NCBI RefSeq assembly: GCF_014201335.1
Contig: NZ_JACHEB010000018.1
Span: 1-64,000 of the forward strand
From: Tunturiibacter gelidiferens
Lineage (GTDB): Bacteria; Acidobacteriota; Terriglobia; Terriglobales; Acidobacteriaceae
Direction: 5' to 3'
Length of the DNA stretch: 64,000 nt
Shown: positions 17,491 to 26,836 of the stretch, piece after piece
Layout: each line of letters opens with the position of its first letter
Position numbering within the stretch: the first letter of the stretch is position 1
Position numbers and translations under genes: made by a program
Notes under the pieces: model-generated
Seen by the model: only the letters and a program-made list of their open reading frames with translations
What the model was told of the DNA's origin: nothing
Databases searched by the model: none

Positions 17491-18991
17491 AGCTCCGGGG
17501 AGTGTAGATCATCTCCCGATCATTCGAAAGCGCAAGACTGCGAGTTGTCGAGGAACCAACGATAATCAGCGTCTGCATATCAGCGGCTGCCGGATCGAAT
17601 CGTCCGAGATCTGTGATCACAATCTTCTCATCTGGTCTACCAACAGCACGGGCGAGTACAACTGGGGTCTCCGCAGCCCTATAGCTGGCGAGAATCGCCT
17701 GTGCCTCTGCTAGTTGCCATTTCCGCTCAGACGAGATCGGGTTATAGATGGCAAGCGCGAAATCAGCAGAAGCCACCGCGTGCAGTCGTTTGACGATTAC
17801 TTCCCATGGCTTCAAACGATCGGATAGCGAAAGAACACAAAAATCGTGCCCTAGAGGAGCCCCCATTCTCGCGGCGGCCGCCTGCATCGCTGATACACCA
17901 GGAACAATCCTAATATCGAGAGAACGCCATACCTCGGGCCCTTCATCGACTGACTCCAGTACAGCAGCACCCATTGCGAAAATGCCTGGATCTCCGGACG
18001 AAACGACACAGACCCGCCTGCCAGCCTCCGCAAGAGAAAGGGCATGCCGTGCTCGCTCCGCCTCTACCTTGTTGTCCGAGCCGAAACGTCGTTGGCCAGA
18101 TCGAATCGGGACGCGGTCCAGATACCGCTGGTAGCCCACCAAATCAGTCGCTTCCGCTAGTGCTTGCTGGGCCTCCGGCGTAATCCATTCGTCGGCACCA
18201 GGACCCAGTCCGACAACCGTAATCCGGCCTGCGTCTTTCACGGGATTGCCGATCCGGCTCTGGCGCGAATCTGGAACCAGGATAAGCGAAAAGTAAGGAA
18301 CGCTTGCCGGATCTACGTCGCTCAGTTTGGCTATCCGTTCCTGGCTCATAGTTGCGCGTTCAATGTACAGGGCCTTGTCGAGAACGCCTGCCCTGGACAG
18401 CGCATTTTTTACCTTCGAGAAGTTGCGACCAAGTTTCATGATCGCGAAAGCGTCATATGAATTTAGTCTAGCGGCCAACAAATCTTCAGAAAGAGTGGCG
18501 GGGAGCAACGTTAGCTGTGAATCCCTTCGAACAAGAGGAGTCGCGAGCCTCGCCGCGGCGGCCATCACCGATGGTATTCCGGGAATTACTTCGGTGAGAA
18601 AGCGGTGAGCAAGTCTGTCGTGAAGATACATAAAAGACCCATAGAGAAACGGGTCGCCCTCACAAAGAACGGCCACATCGCGCCCAATAGAAAGATGAGC
18701 GGCAATCTGCTCAGCCATCTCGTCATAGAACTCCGCGATGATTGCCTCATACTCCCCACTCTGATCTGTCGACTCGGTTGTGATCGGGTAGATCATCGGT
18801 AGCTCAATCTGCTCGATTGTCAACTCCGAGCTCACGATGCAGCGGGCATTACTTTGGCCGCGCTTGGCCATTGGATATGCAACTACCTGAGCCTGTCTGA
18901 TGGTACGCAGGGCCTTGATAGTGATAAGTTCTGGATCGCCAGGTCCAAGTCCCACACCAAATAGTCGGCCTGGCATCGTGCTCTTGATCAT
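17480..18991 (-). CDS. cobIJ: Precorrin-2 C20- / precorrin-3B C17-methyltransferase fusion
   Basis: This 503-residue fusion has CobI at residues ~8-245 (GVGLGPGDPELITIKALR, CEGDPFLYGSFMYLHDRL, VIPGIPSVMAAAARLATPL) and CobJ at ~258-490 (ITVVGLGPGADEWITPEA, VVSSGDPGIFAMGAAV, IVPGVSAMQAAAARMGAPLGHDF). CobI methylates C20 of precorrin-2; CobJ contracts the ring while methylating C17 of precorrin-3B. CobG, which makes the CobJ substrate, is encoded two genes upstream. Fusing the two may channel unstable intermediates. Confidence 0.95.
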   Translation of the reverse strand: MIKSTMPGRLFGVGLGPGDPELITIKALRTIRQAQVVAYPMAKRGQSNARCIVSSELTIEQIELPMIYPITTESTDQSGEYEAIIAEFYDEMAEQIAAHLSIGRDVAVLCEGDPFLYGSFMYLHDRLAHRFLTEVIPGIPSVMAAAARLATPLVRRDSQLTLLPATLSEDLLAARLNSYDAFAIMKLGRNFSKVKNALSRAGVLDKALYIERATMSQERIAKLSDVDPASVPYFSLILVPDSRQSRIGNPVKDAGRITVVGLGPGADEWITPEAQQALAEATDLVGYQRYLDRVPIRSGQRRFGSDNKVEAERARHALSLAEAGRRVCVVSSGDPGIFAMGAAVLESVDEGPEVWRSLDIRIVPGVSAMQAAAARMGAPLGHDFCVLSLSDRLKPWEVIVKRLHAVASADFALAIYNPISSERKWQLAEAQAILASYRAAETPVVLARAVGRPDEKIVITDLGRFDPAAADMQTLIIVGSSTTRSLALSNDREMIYTPRSYEA

Positions 18992-19614
18992 TCTTCCTCA
19001 CTCGCCAGAGCGTTGACGGCAGCTGCCGCGATGGCGCTTCCACCTCGACGACCTCGTATCGTCAAATAAGGAATATTTTGTCTGTTAGTTTCAAGAGCTA
19101 CTTTGGACTCCGCAGCGCCCACAAAACCAACCGGAACTCCAATGATGAGCGAAGGGGGCGGCGCGCCGTCTTCGAGCATTTCAAGCAAGTGGAACAAAGC
19201 GGTCGGTGCGTTTCCGATCACAACAACAGAACCGCCTAGTCTCTCGCGCCAGAGTTCCAGCGCCGCCGCACTTCGGGTCGTTCCGAATCTACTCGCTAGT
19301 TCGACTGTGCGCGGATCATTGAGCGTGCAGATCACTTCATTGTCTTGGGGAAGTCTGGACCGCGTGATCCCATTTGCTACCATATTTGCGTCACAATAGA
19401 TGGGCTTTCCCGCAAGGAGCGCCATCTCACCAACTTCAATCGCTGTTGGTGACGCGGCAACATACTGTGGCAAGTCCGTCATCCCACACGCATGGATCAT
19501 TCGCACAACAACGCGGGCGAGACGAGGGGAAAAAGCAGATAGATCTGACTCCGCCCTAATGATCTCAAAGGATTCTCGATAGATCTCTTGGGCACTTTTT
19601 TTATAGGTCATCAT
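18988..19614 (-). CDS. cobH: Precorrin-8X methylmutase
   Basis: This 208-residue CobH/CbiC protein shows the conserved MIHACGMTDLP (catalytic His), PIYCDANMVANGI, IGNAPTALFHLLEML and GVPVGFVGAAESK blocks. It moves the methyl group from C11 to C12 to form hydrogenobyrinate. The start overlaps the cobG stop and the stop overlaps the cobIJ start (ATGA-type junctions), which indicates translational coupling. Confidence 0.95.
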   Translation of the reverse strand: MMTYKKSAQEIYRESFEIIRAESDLSAFSPRLARVVVRMIHACGMTDLPQYVAASPTAIEVGEMALLAGKPIYCDANMVANGITRSRLPQDNEVICTLNDPRTVELASRFGTTRSAAALELWRERLGGSVVVIGNAPTALFHLLEMLEDGAPPPSLIIGVPVGFVGAAESKVALETNRQNIPYLTIRGRRGGSAIAAAAVNALASEEE

Positions 19615-20891
19615 CGTGAAGAAACCTCAGAGCCCATTTCCGACCGAGATGCAAGGACTGCGTCCATGGCAGATTCACGAGAACAATTCGACGCTATAAA
19701 CCGCCCACCAATCCGCAAGTCATAGCCCGAAAAAGTTGCGACTAACTCGGCTGTCGCACCGTTTCGCATAGCACACTGCTTTTCGCATCCTGAGATGTTG
19801 ACTGTCCATCCGGGCTTCCCAGCCTGACCAGACAGCAAGTGCGCCAGGAGAGACGCGTCATTCCGCACATCAGCCAAAGACGCATCACAGCCGGTTCCTG
19901 CACAGACAAAGACTCCTCCATATCCACTTCTGTTATCAAGCGACAAGCCCGTGGCTTGGAGCCTTGCAGCAACTCGACGAATCGCACATTCGGGAATGGA
20001 TCCGATTATGATGCCTCGCCACGGGGCCAGCCGAAGATCTCCATCCCATTCCGTTGCGATTGAGGCAATGCACTGTGCCTGGGCTGACGTCAGCCGCCCG
20101 AGAGGAACTGAGGGCACCAAGTTTACGAAACCGGCCTGCTTCGTCAAATAAACTCCTAGAGGCACTTCGGCCACAGACTTACAGTCGTTCGAAGAAGGAC
20201 AGTCCACCAGAAAGTGAGATAGTTCACTAAGCAGATGGTTCATAGCCTGCGGCATTGATGCAATTTTTCTTGCCCTTGCAGGCACGTCGAACTTTTTCGA
20301 AATATAGAGGCATACCTGTGCCGCCTCCAGAAGGCAGTCAACTGCCTTCTCAATCGTTACGCCGAAGCCCGAAAAAATACCGCCGATCGATAGACGAAAT
20401 AAATGAGAATTGTCGACCGTTATCACTCGCAAGGCCAAGTCGTCATTTTCATGGCTAAACCAGCTTCCCCCGCTATCTATAGCAAAGCTGAACTTGGGCG
20501 GTAGACCAGCCATCTCTGGGTCTTTGGTAATGCGGCTATCCAACTCTCGAACAAACGGCCGCGAATCTAAAATCTCGTCGAAGCCTAAACCGGCGAAAGG
20601 GTTTGTCACTACATTGCGAACGCGGTCGTGACTCGATGAAGGCAGAAAGCCTGCGGAATCAAGTCCCCGACGCAAATAGTTCAAATTCTTATTTAGAATG
20701 GCCCTCATCTGCAGATTTGAACGTGAAGTGATCTCCACATGTGCATCTGAAAATGCGGCGGAAAGTTCGGCAATAGCAGAGAGTTGGCTGGGAACAATCA
20801 TGCCACCCGGAACTCTAATCCGAGTGAGTAGGCCATCCTTCGCCTGAACGGCATGAAGAATTCCAGGGCAGAAATTCTCTCCAACTCTCAT
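19611..20891 (-). CDS. cobG: Precorrin-3B synthase
   Basis: This 426-residue protein belongs to the sulfite/nitrite reductase-like family with duplicated ferredoxin-like halves and a siroheme-type [4Fe-4S] motif: CAGTGCDAS at residues ~322-330 and SGCEKQCA near 365-372. CobG uses O2 to make precorrin-3B, the defining step of the aerobic pathway. It is the first gene of the cob operon, about 280 bp downstream of the cobalamin riboswitch. Homology supports the ATG at 20891. Confidence 0.9.
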   Translation of the reverse strand: MRVGENFCPGILHAVQAKDGLLTRIRVPGGMIVPSQLSAIAELSAAFSDAHVEITSRSNLQMRAILNKNLNYLRRGLDSAGFLPSSSHDRVRNVVTNPFAGLGFDEILDSRPFVRELDSRITKDPEMAGLPPKFSFAIDSGGSWFSHENDDLALRVITVDNSHLFRLSIGGIFSGFGVTIEKAVDCLLEAAQVCLYISKKFDVPARARKIASMPQAMNHLLSELSHFLVDCPSSNDCKSVAEVPLGVYLTKQAGFVNLVPSVPLGRLTSAQAQCIASIATEWDGDLRLAPWRGIIIGSIPECAIRRVAARLQATGLSLDNRSGYGGVFVCAGTGCDASLADVRNDASLLAHLLSGQAGKPGWTVNISGCEKQCAMRNGATAELVATFSGYDLRIGGRFIASNCSRESAMDAVLASRSEMGSEVSSR

Positions 20892-21171
20892 CGCAGAACT
20901 TTCTTTCTTAGCTAGCGGTAAAAACGAACCGCTTGAAGATCACGTTCGGGTATCTCGTCGTTGTGTTCCAACCCGAACATAGAACCACCACTACTACTGT
21001 CCTCGCAGAGGTCTTAGCTTTTCAAACCTACACAATCACCACCCACAGCCTAGATGGGGATTAACGTTCTTGTCGCCACAAGAGGAGTGGGGAAACACAG
21101 CCTTGAGATACGCTGTGATCACCCGGCCTTTCCCTCGGAGGCGTGTGCAATTCGGCCCATATGGCCAGCGT
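20892..21171 (-). other. cob operon leader between riboswitch and cobG
   Basis: No gene is seen. This is the expression-platform side of the riboswitch on the minus strand. I see no clear T-run terminator. Translation control at the cobG start, or a more distant terminator, remains possible. Confidence 0.4.
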
Positions 21172-21345
21172 TTACGGCAGGTTTTCGGACTTACAGGCTG
21201 CCTATTCACTCCAGCTTCCCAGTTCACAATCAAACCAGTGCCAATATGGAGTTTTCGTTCCTGATTACCGCTGCGGGGCAGTTCCGGGCTCTCACCGGAT
21301 TCCCTTTCAGCCTGCTTCTAAAAGCAGACACCGGAAACAACTTGA
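21172..21345 (-). promoter_or_regulatory. Cobalamin riboswitch upstream of cobG
   Basis: Read on the minus strand, the sequence has the cobalamin riboswitch core: AAAGGGAATCCGGTGAGAGC, GGAACTGCCCCGCAGCGGTAA, a CACTGG arm, and the 3' B12-box region AGTCCGAAAACCTGCC. The stem arms GCAGG and CCTGC enclose it. When B12 binds, such elements usually block translation or elongation, which would repress the whole cob operon. The 280 bp to cobG also contain an unassigned leader. Confidence 0.9.
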
Positions 21346-21606
21346 GTATAGACCAGATAAATATTCCTAACAACGTGAGACATCGTCACTAAGCGATAGA
21401 TGTCAACGCTTTGTCACGAGCGCTATCCCACTCTCGCATCGACTACGATCCGGGAAGTTACGCAGTGACGTCCCGAATCGAATAGACGGAATAGTGGTTT
21501 CTGGATCCTGGTAGAGATGACAATACTTCATAGGCCAGAGATAGTCCGCCACAAAAAATCAGCTCCGTACGCGATCCGGCATAGACTAACGGAATCTCAC
21601 TTTGGA

Positions 21607-21635
21607 TTGACGTACCATGCCCGCCCAGCTAATAT
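21607..21635 (+). promoter_or_regulatory. Sigma-70-type promoter for the permease
   Basis: TTGACG and TAATAT are separated by 17 bases, close to the consensus. The predicted start is about 27 bases ahead of the permease ATG. The spacer from 21346 to 21606 holds no other feature I can name. Confidence 0.6.
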
Positions 21636-21668
21636 AGCTGACTCTTCTACCTGAGCTGATTTCCGGTC

Positions 21669-23069
21669 ATGCCCAAACACATCTCTGATCCTGCGCGTTC
21701 TCCCGCACGCCTTAGAGGACATCTGCTTCGAATCCTTGGGGTAGGCTTTGGGATAGCCGTCATCATTGGCGACACAATTGGCAGCAGCATCTTTCGTACC
21801 CCTGGTGAGATTGCAGCGCACTTAGGGAACTCAACATTCATTATCGCAGCATGGGTCATCGGTGGCGTGTATGCGTTTTTTTGTACGCTGGCGGTGACTG
21901 AGTTGGGGACCATGCTGCCGCAGGCCGGGGGCTGGTATGTCTATTCTCGCAGGGCGTTCGGCGATTACGGTGGATTCGTTGTAGGTTGCAGTGATTGGAT
22001 TATGCAGTCGGTTGCGATCGGATACTTAGCAGTCGCTTTTGGCGAGTTTGCCTCTGAGTTTCACCCGGCGTTGCGAGGACACGTCAAGCTTGTAGCCATC
22101 GCCTGCACATGCCTTCTGATGCTGCTGAACTGGCTTGGTCTGCGGACCGGCTGCCGGACCCAGCAGCTTACCAGTCTGATCAAGGCGCTAGCGCTTATCG
22201 GATTTGTTATCGTCTGTTTCGTTGGGGCGTCTGGTTCGGCTCGGGTCGACACTTCTGTGGTCCCGAGTTTTCTGACGCTTCCGAAGGGAGGTATGCTGCT
22301 GGCGGTCGTGATCGCGTTGCAAGCGGTTGTGGTCACATACGACGGCTGGTATGCAGCAATTTACTTCGCGGAAGAAGATGAAGATCCAACGAGGAATTTG
22401 CCGCGCTCGTCGATCGGCGGAGTGTTGGCGTGCGTCGTTATCTTCCTGCTGGTGAACGGCGCTCTGCTTCACGTTCTGCCGATGCACCAACTGGCGACGT
22501 CACAGATTCCTGCTGCGGACGCGGCCAAATTGATCATCGGCGGGCGGGGGAAGGACGTCATTCTTCTTGTATCGATGCTAGCAGCAATCAGCACGATCAA
22601 TGCGTCGCTGATGATTTCTCCGCGAATCCTCTTCGCTATGGCGCGGGATGGCCTGATGCCACGGCAGATGACGTTTATCAACAAGGGGGGTACCCCGACT
22701 GCACCGCTGTTGCTTTGTACGGCAACGACGGTAGCGCTGGTCTTGATCGGCAGCTTCGAGACGCTAATCGCGGTCGCCTCATTTCTCTATGTCGCTGTTT
22801 ATCTGTCGGGCTTCTCGGCGCTGTTTGCCTTGAGAAAGCGGGAGCCGGAACTTTCGCGGCCCTTCAAGATGTGGGGGTACCCTTGGACAAATCTGGGTGT
22901 TCTTGTTGCTTCGGCCGTCTTCCTGCTGTTGTCTATCGTCGCGGATCCCAAGGACGCCTTTTTTACTTTGGTGATGGTCGCCTTGAGTTATCCGGTTTAC
23001 TTTTTCGCTGTAGTAAAGAGCAGACGGGTGCCACACCCGTTCCCAGTGATCAATCCAACGGATCCCTAG
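21669..23069 (+). CDS. APC superfamily amino acid permease
   Basis: This 466-residue protein has about 12 hydrophobic helices. The first unwound helix carries the APC substrate motif GDTIGSSIFRTPGEIA near residues 36-51, and a later segment reads YDGWYAAIYFAEEDEDPTRNLPRSSIGG, typical of LAT/APC transporters. It would exchange or import amino acids at the inner membrane; the substrate cannot be told from sequence. A good promoter lies upstream and it is likely monocistronic. It is the last chromosomal gene before the element. Confidence 0.9.
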   Translation: MPKHISDPARSPARLRGHLLRILGVGFGIAVIIGDTIGSSIFRTPGEIAAHLGNSTFIIAAWVIGGVYAFFCTLAVTELGTMLPQAGGWYVYSRRAFGDYGGFVVGCSDWIMQSVAIGYLAVAFGEFASEFHPALRGHVKLVAIACTCLLMLLNWLGLRTGCRTQQLTSLIKALALIGFVIVCFVGASGSARVDTSVVPSFLTLPKGGMLLAVVIALQAVVVTYDGWYAAIYFAEEDEDPTRNLPRSSIGGVLACVVIFLLVNGALLHVLPMHQLATSQIPAADAAKLIIGGRGKDVILLVSMLAAISTINASLMISPRILFAMARDGLMPRQMTFINKGGTPTAPLLLCTATTVALVLIGSFETLIAVASFLYVAVYLSGFSALFALRKREPELSRPFKMWGYPWTNLGVLVASAVFLLLSIVADPKDAFFTLVMVALSYPVYFFAVVKSRRVPHPFPVINPTDP

Positions 23070-23135
23070 CTGCGTGGTCGACCAGTGGGAATCGACGGTC
23101 GCCTTGCCTTTAGATCATTCGTGGTCTGGAGTAGA

Positions 23136-23186
23136 TGGTGGCCCGGGCAGGAGTCCAACCTGCGACCTTCGCGTTAGGAGTGCGCT
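23136..23186 (-). other. attL: displaced 3' part of tRNA-Arg(CCT)
   Basis: This matches the 3' part of the intact tRNA at 39186-39262: CCA complement, acceptor strand, T-arm and variable region, up to the anticodon arm. Identity is perfect over 24 bases (23163-23186 against 39213-39236). The T-stem here is GCAGG/CCTGC where the intact gene has GGCAG/CTGCC, so both can pair. It is the original chromosomal end left behind after integration. Confidence 0.85.
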
Positions 23187-23312
23187 CCATACTCTTCTGC
23201 GTGATGCGTTGAGATGCGTCTCAGCACGCGCGAACATTATGTATTTACTATCAGTTGGCGTGTTTACTTGGAAGGTATCAGACGCACCGAGATGCGCCGA
23301 AAGCCGAGCCGA

Positions 23313-23331
23313 AGTATCACAAAAGTATCAC
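23313..23331 (+). repeat. Paired AGTATCAC repeats at the left end
   Basis: AGTATCACAAAAGTATCAC contains two direct copies of AGTATCAC spaced by three bases. The identical 19 bases recur at 39098-39116 near the other end, in the same orientation. They are likely integrase arm-type binding sites. Confidence 0.7.
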
Positions 23332-23366
23332 GTCATGGGGTACAGTATCCGTGAGGGCAATCCCAT

Positions 23367-24530
23367 ATGGCTAGGCAAGCAAAGAAGATAACGGGAATCT
23401 ACGAACGGGTTGAAGGATCTGGGATTTGGCACGTTCAGTATCGGCTTCCTGCCACCGACATCGGCAAGCCTGGGAAGTTGATTCGCAAACGAATCGGGAC
23501 ACGCCAACAGGCAATCGACTACATAAACAAGGTGAGGCACGTCAGAGCCTCAGGTGATGGAATCGTACCCGCTACAGCCACGGAACCAGTCAGGACGGCG
23601 GCAGAGGCCAAGGAACATACTCATGGAGTTCTGTTCGGCGTTCTGTGCGATGGGCTCGTGAAGCACATAGCCAAGAATCCCTCCGAATACAAAGACCAGA
23701 GGAACCCGCCCCAGCGCATCAACCGTATCAAGGGTGCGTTTGGTGACAGGCAGGCCGCCTCCATCCAGCCCTATGAGATCAACGAATGGCTAGATACCGA
23801 GTTGGCGGGGCTGGCCCCTGCGTCGAAGAACCGATACAAGGCAATGTTCTCCGCCATCTTTACATTTGGAGTGGAGGGCAAACACAGGCTCCAGACGAAT
23901 CCTGCCAGAAGCCTCAAGCAAAAGAAGGTCAAAACTGCTTTGATTCGGTTCCTAGAGCCAGAGGAAGAAAAGAGACTGAGGTCCGTTTTAGAGAAAGATG
24001 TAGACGCGTGTGGGCCAAGGAATCAACAGCTGCGCAAACGCATGCTCCATCGCATCTACGAACTTGACGTGGCAATCGGGACAGGAATGCGCAAGGGTGA
24101 GCAATACAGTCTTGTATGGCCCGATGTTCATCTTGAGAAGGGTGAATTGGTAGCGAGGGACACGAAGAACGGTACTGATAGGAAAGTTCTATTGATACCC
24201 AGCGTTGTGAAGGCGCTCAGAGCACTTAAGGCGCTTTCACTGACACGCAAGAGGAGGTCCAACGATCTGCCGAATCCCTCCCCTGCTGACTCCGTGTTTG
24301 GCATCGGTGACAACAAAAACTGGTTCGGATCTGCTTTGAGACGAGCCAAGATAAAAAACTTCCGATGGCACGATCTGCGCCATACATTCTGCTCAAGGCT
24401 AGCGCAGCGTGGAGCAAGCCTAAAGGTAATTCAGGAGGCAGCCGGCCACAAAACGATTGCTATGTCTGCACGGTATGCGCACATGGACAAGACTTCCCTG
24501 CTTAAGGGTCTTGCTCTTCTAGAAGATTGA
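23367..24530 (+). CDS. int: Tyrosine-type site-specific integrase
   Basis: This 387-residue protein has an N-terminal arm-binding region, a core-binding SAM-like region (residues ~85-190) and a catalytic domain with Arg242 (GTGMRKGE), His335-x-x-Arg338 (HDLRH), His361 and the nucleophile Tyr370 (SARYAHMD). It would integrate and, with an excision factor, excise the element at the tRNA-Arg gene. It is the first gene inside attL, reading inward, and the AGTATCAC pair lies 36 bp upstream. The excisionase-like protein at 38184 is its probable partner. Confidence 0.95.
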   Translation: MARQAKKITGIYERVEGSGIWHVQYRLPATDIGKPGKLIRKRIGTRQQAIDYINKVRHVRASGDGIVPATATEPVRTAAEAKEHTHGVLFGVLCDGLVKHIAKNPSEYKDQRNPPQRINRIKGAFGDRQAASIQPYEINEWLDTELAGLAPASKNRYKAMFSAIFTFGVEGKHRLQTNPARSLKQKKVKTALIRFLEPEEEKRLRSVLEKDVDACGPRNQQLRKRMLHRIYELDVAIGTGMRKGEQYSLVWPDVHLEKGELVARDTKNGTDRKVLLIPSVVKALRALKALSLTRKRRSNDLPNPSPADSVFGIGDNKNWFGSALRRAKIKNFRWHDLRHTFCSRLAQRGASLKVIQEAAGHKTIAMSARYAHMDKTSLLKGLALLED

Positions 24531-24812
24531 ACAGTGAACCACATTCTGTGGATAACTGAGACCTGAATACCCCAGTAATGGGCTGTCTATACGCTTGCGT
24601 CAGGCTATAATGGCGTTACTCTGCTCAAAGTGCTCGCTTCTGGTGCCTTGGAGGTAAATGTTCGACTGATTCGTGAATTTGGCGATAGGTCGCCACGGAG
24701 TTATCTCATCAACGGATGAGGTACGCCCTTCCCGGCAGGTGTTTAGACCACCTTACCGGGTTGGATCGCATTTATCACATAACAGGGGCTTTACAGCCCA
24801 AGGAGCAGTTAC
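24531..24812 (+). other. Untranslated leader with strong hairpin
   Basis: No gene is found. CCCGGCAGGTG and CACCTTACCGGG around 24733-24762 form a hairpin ahead of the 39-residue gene. A TTGGAGG followed by a three-codon frame (M-F-D-stop) occurs near 24657. This could be a structured leader or a small RNA. Confidence 0.4.
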
Positions 24813-24932
24813 ATGACAAAAATTACAGTAAATCGTAGCGCAGTCAGCGGAAAATTTGTCACACCTCAGTACGCTAAGAGCCATCCGAAGACGACAGAAA
24901 CTGAGCACTACAAAACAACACCAAAGAAATAA
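24813..24932 (+). CDS. Small basic phage-type protein, 39 residues
   Basis: AGGAG at 24801 precedes an ATG that opens a 39-codon frame: MTKITVNRSAVSGKFVT, then PQYAKSHPKTTETEHYK and a lysine-rich end. Short proteins with the pattern xVxRSAxxGxFVxxxxAxxHPxTTxTE are frequent in bacteria and phages and have no assigned function. A strong terminator follows at 24947, so it forms its own transcription unit. It is likely highly expressed. Confidence 0.75.
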   Translation: MTKITVNRSAVSGKFVTPQYAKSHPKTTETEHYKTTPKK

Positions 24933-24946
24933 CTTTGCTTTAATTT

Positions 24947-24979
24947 GGCGCTTGGGTACATGCCCAAGCGCCTTTTTTT
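24947..24979 (+). terminator. Rho-independent terminator
   Basis: GGCGCTTGGG, a six-base loop, CCCAAGCGCC and seven T residues. It is a textbook terminator 14 bases after the 39-residue gene. Confidence 0.95.
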
Positions 24980-25113
24980 GTCTGTTACCCACCACGGGTA
25001 GAGTTCGAGTATAGCCAATGTCTGCCCGTTGTGCACAGATAAACAAGTTACCTGTTGATAACTAGGTACGCAATTTCCTCTATTTTCGCTTTTTGTTCGT
25101 CTATACTCTTCTC

Positions 25114-25299
25114 ATGAGACGCATCTGGAAACTCCCAGCCGAGCTAAGTCGCGCGGATCAATGCCCATCCTGCATGAGGCTGATACGACCGGCAGGGAAA
25201 GTGCGTTTGACCTCGGACTACTCACGATGCCTTCATTGTGGTGCCGTCTACGCCACGGTAGACATCTGGGGAAAAAGCAGATCCACGTCGCACAAGTGA
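25114..25299 (+). CDS. Small zinc-ribbon protein
   Basis: This 61-residue protein contains CPSC and CLHC separated by about 22 residues, the ligand pattern of a treble-clef or zinc-ribbon fold. It is rich in basic residues. The ATG at 25114 is preferred over one seven codons upstream. Its role is unknown; in phage-derived elements such proteins often bind nucleic acid or host proteins. It is part of the rightward series of tiny genes after int. Confidence 0.6.
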   Translation: MRRIWKLPAELSRADQCPSCMRLIRPAGKVRLTSDYSRCLHCGAVYATVDIWGKSRSTSHK

Positions 25300-25344
25300 G
25301 TTCATTCGCCTATGCCCGTCGTGAAGATGTTTTTCAAGGAAACG

Positions 25345-25584
25345 ATGATGCGATACAGCGTGTGCTTCCTTCAGGGAAACACGCTCATCGGCACCCATTG
25401 GAAGTTCACTGACCCGGAGATGATCATCAGTCTTATGGAATCGGCCAACTGCCGGTTCAGAGACATTCAGTTGGTGAGGCAGCAACTGAAAGAGCGGAAG
25501 CCAGGATCAATTGATATCGAGTTGAGCCAGGAGCAGTTCGATAGGCTTAGAAGTCGGAAACAGAAGATTCAGCGGAAAAACTGA
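25345..25584 (+). CDS. Hypothetical protein, element-encoded
   Basis: I do not recognise this 79-residue protein. It starts at the ATG at 25345, preceded by AAGGAAACG. The N-terminal half is a mixed alpha/beta pattern (YSVCFLQGNTLIGTHWKF), and the C-terminal half is charged with a basic tail (RLRSRKQKIQRKN) that suggests nucleic-acid contact. It is part of the small-gene series. Confidence 0.55.
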   Translation: MMRYSVCFLQGNTLIGTHWKFTDPEMIISLMESANCRFRDIQLVRQQLKERKPGSIDIELSQEQFDRLRSRKQKIQRKN

Positions 25585-25681
25585 GGTGAAACATGGTTGA
25601 ACCTCAAATCACTATAAAGAGTGTCTGCTTGGCTCTCCCAGTCATCAGAATCGTGTGCAGATTATAAAAGAGGTAAAGAAT

Positions 25682-25903
25682 ATGCCAGTACAAAATGATG
25701 CCCTACTAGCCCCCTTGAATATTGAGAGGATGCCAGCGTGTGATGAAAGATTGGATCTCGCCCTAAAGTTTTTGAAGGCAGCTGGTGAGTGCGTTAACAC
25801 ATGGGGTCCTGCCAGGACGAGCACGAGTCGTGCTGATCTTCTGTGGACATATAACGCGATGGTGAATCATAGCAACAAGTGCGAAAAATGTAACCAAGCT
25901 TAA
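25682..25903 (+). CDS. Hypothetical small protein with CxxC tail
   Basis: This 73-residue protein is not recognised. It has two cysteines in CEKC near the C-terminus and one earlier in GECVNTWG, so metal binding is possible. A purine-rich AAAGAGGTAAAG precedes the ATG. It is followed by an A+T-rich 290-bp spacer. Confidence 0.5.
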   Translation: MPVQNDALLAPLNIERMPACDERLDLALKFLKAAGECVNTWGPARTSTSRADLLWTYNAMVNHSNKCEKCNQA

Positions 25904-26192
25904 AACAAGAGGATTCTCAATGTCGGGCATCCGACAAACACGTACCTTTGCTTCAAATAAGCTCTTGCGCCTGAGGTTTCTACCCGCGAAGAGGATTTGT
26001 GCCCCAACGTTTCTCCGGAAACCCAATGCAAGTGACGCTTGGGATTTGTGTACGGTGCAGTCAAATCATAGTGATTAACAGAAACGGATATAGAAAAAGT
26101 TGAGAAGATCCATGTTTGTCGTTATTCTCTTTCTTGCGCAAAGACGACTTCGAGTATGAGTTAACTTTTTTGAAAGACTGGTCAACTTCGCC

Positions 26193-26477
26193 ATGATTTA
26201 TAGACTTGCATTCCTTCATACGAAAGATGGATACCTCAAAATCACAGCCGCTGCTAAGGGTGCCCCCACTCTGACATCCATCCATCTGAACCCTGGAGTT
26301 TTCGGAGTAGCGGCTAAGATAGCGAATCTCTCAGCTGAACAGGTAGAGGATCTCAGTTGGACAGCAGAACGAGCCTGGAATAATGACGATATAGACGTGT
26401 GCTGTGAGGCTATCGAGTTGGATGCTGATCAGCTGAAGAGTCTAGGGTTTATAGAAGATTGGCGCAGAATCGCTTAG
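26193..26477 (+). CDS. Hypothetical protein, 94 residues
   Basis: No family is recognised. The protein has an alternating hydrophobic pattern early, then an acidic helix-rich C-terminal half (AEQVEDLSWTAERAWNNDDIDVCCEAIELDA). The net charge is negative. The ribosome site is weak. It could be a small anti-repressor- or host-interaction-type protein, which is only speculation from position. Confidence 0.5.
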   Translation: MIYRLAFLHTKDGYLKITAAAKGAPTLTSIHLNPGVFGVAAKIANLSAEQVEDLSWTAERAWNNDDIDVCCEAIELDADQLKSLGFIEDWRRIA

Positions 26478-26575
26478 CCACCAGCAATCCTTAGATCGTC
26501 TGAACAACATCCAATCCTATTACATGGCCCTGGTCTAGCATTCTGGTGTCTGTGATTCCCGCAACGAGGTCTGAG

Positions 26576-26836
26576 ATGATAATTCCAATAGATGACAACC
26601 AACTTCCAATGCCACCGAACACTGTGACGGTGAGCGATCCTGTAGTGACGGGGGTTGATCCTGTGCCGGATGAAATCATCTGTATAGAAAGCAGCAAAGA
26701 AGGTTACAGTGAAGGCGGCCTTAGCGGAGAGGCCACCGCCGACACAGAGCCATTCCTGTCGCGTAAGCGCACAGATGAAGAGATCGCCGACTACGATGAA
26801 CGGATTCGAGTGTGGGCAGAGCGGGGGACAGAATGA
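26576..26836 (+). CDS. Hypothetical acidic protein
   Basis: This 86-residue protein starts at the ATG at 26576 after GAGGTCTGAG. Its first half is Pro/Val-rich and its second half acidic, ending in EEIADYDERIRVWAERG. It has no recognised domain. It is probably part of the element's small-gene block. Confidence 0.45.
   Translation: MIIPIDDNQLPMPPNTVTVSDPVVTGVDPVPDEIICIESSKEGYSEGGLSGEATADTEPFLSRKRTDEEIADYDERIRVWAERGTE

Noticed and set aside
23136..23186. A second tRNA gene
   Set aside because: Only the 3' part is present. The D-arm and 5' acceptor strand are missing, so it is the attL remnant.
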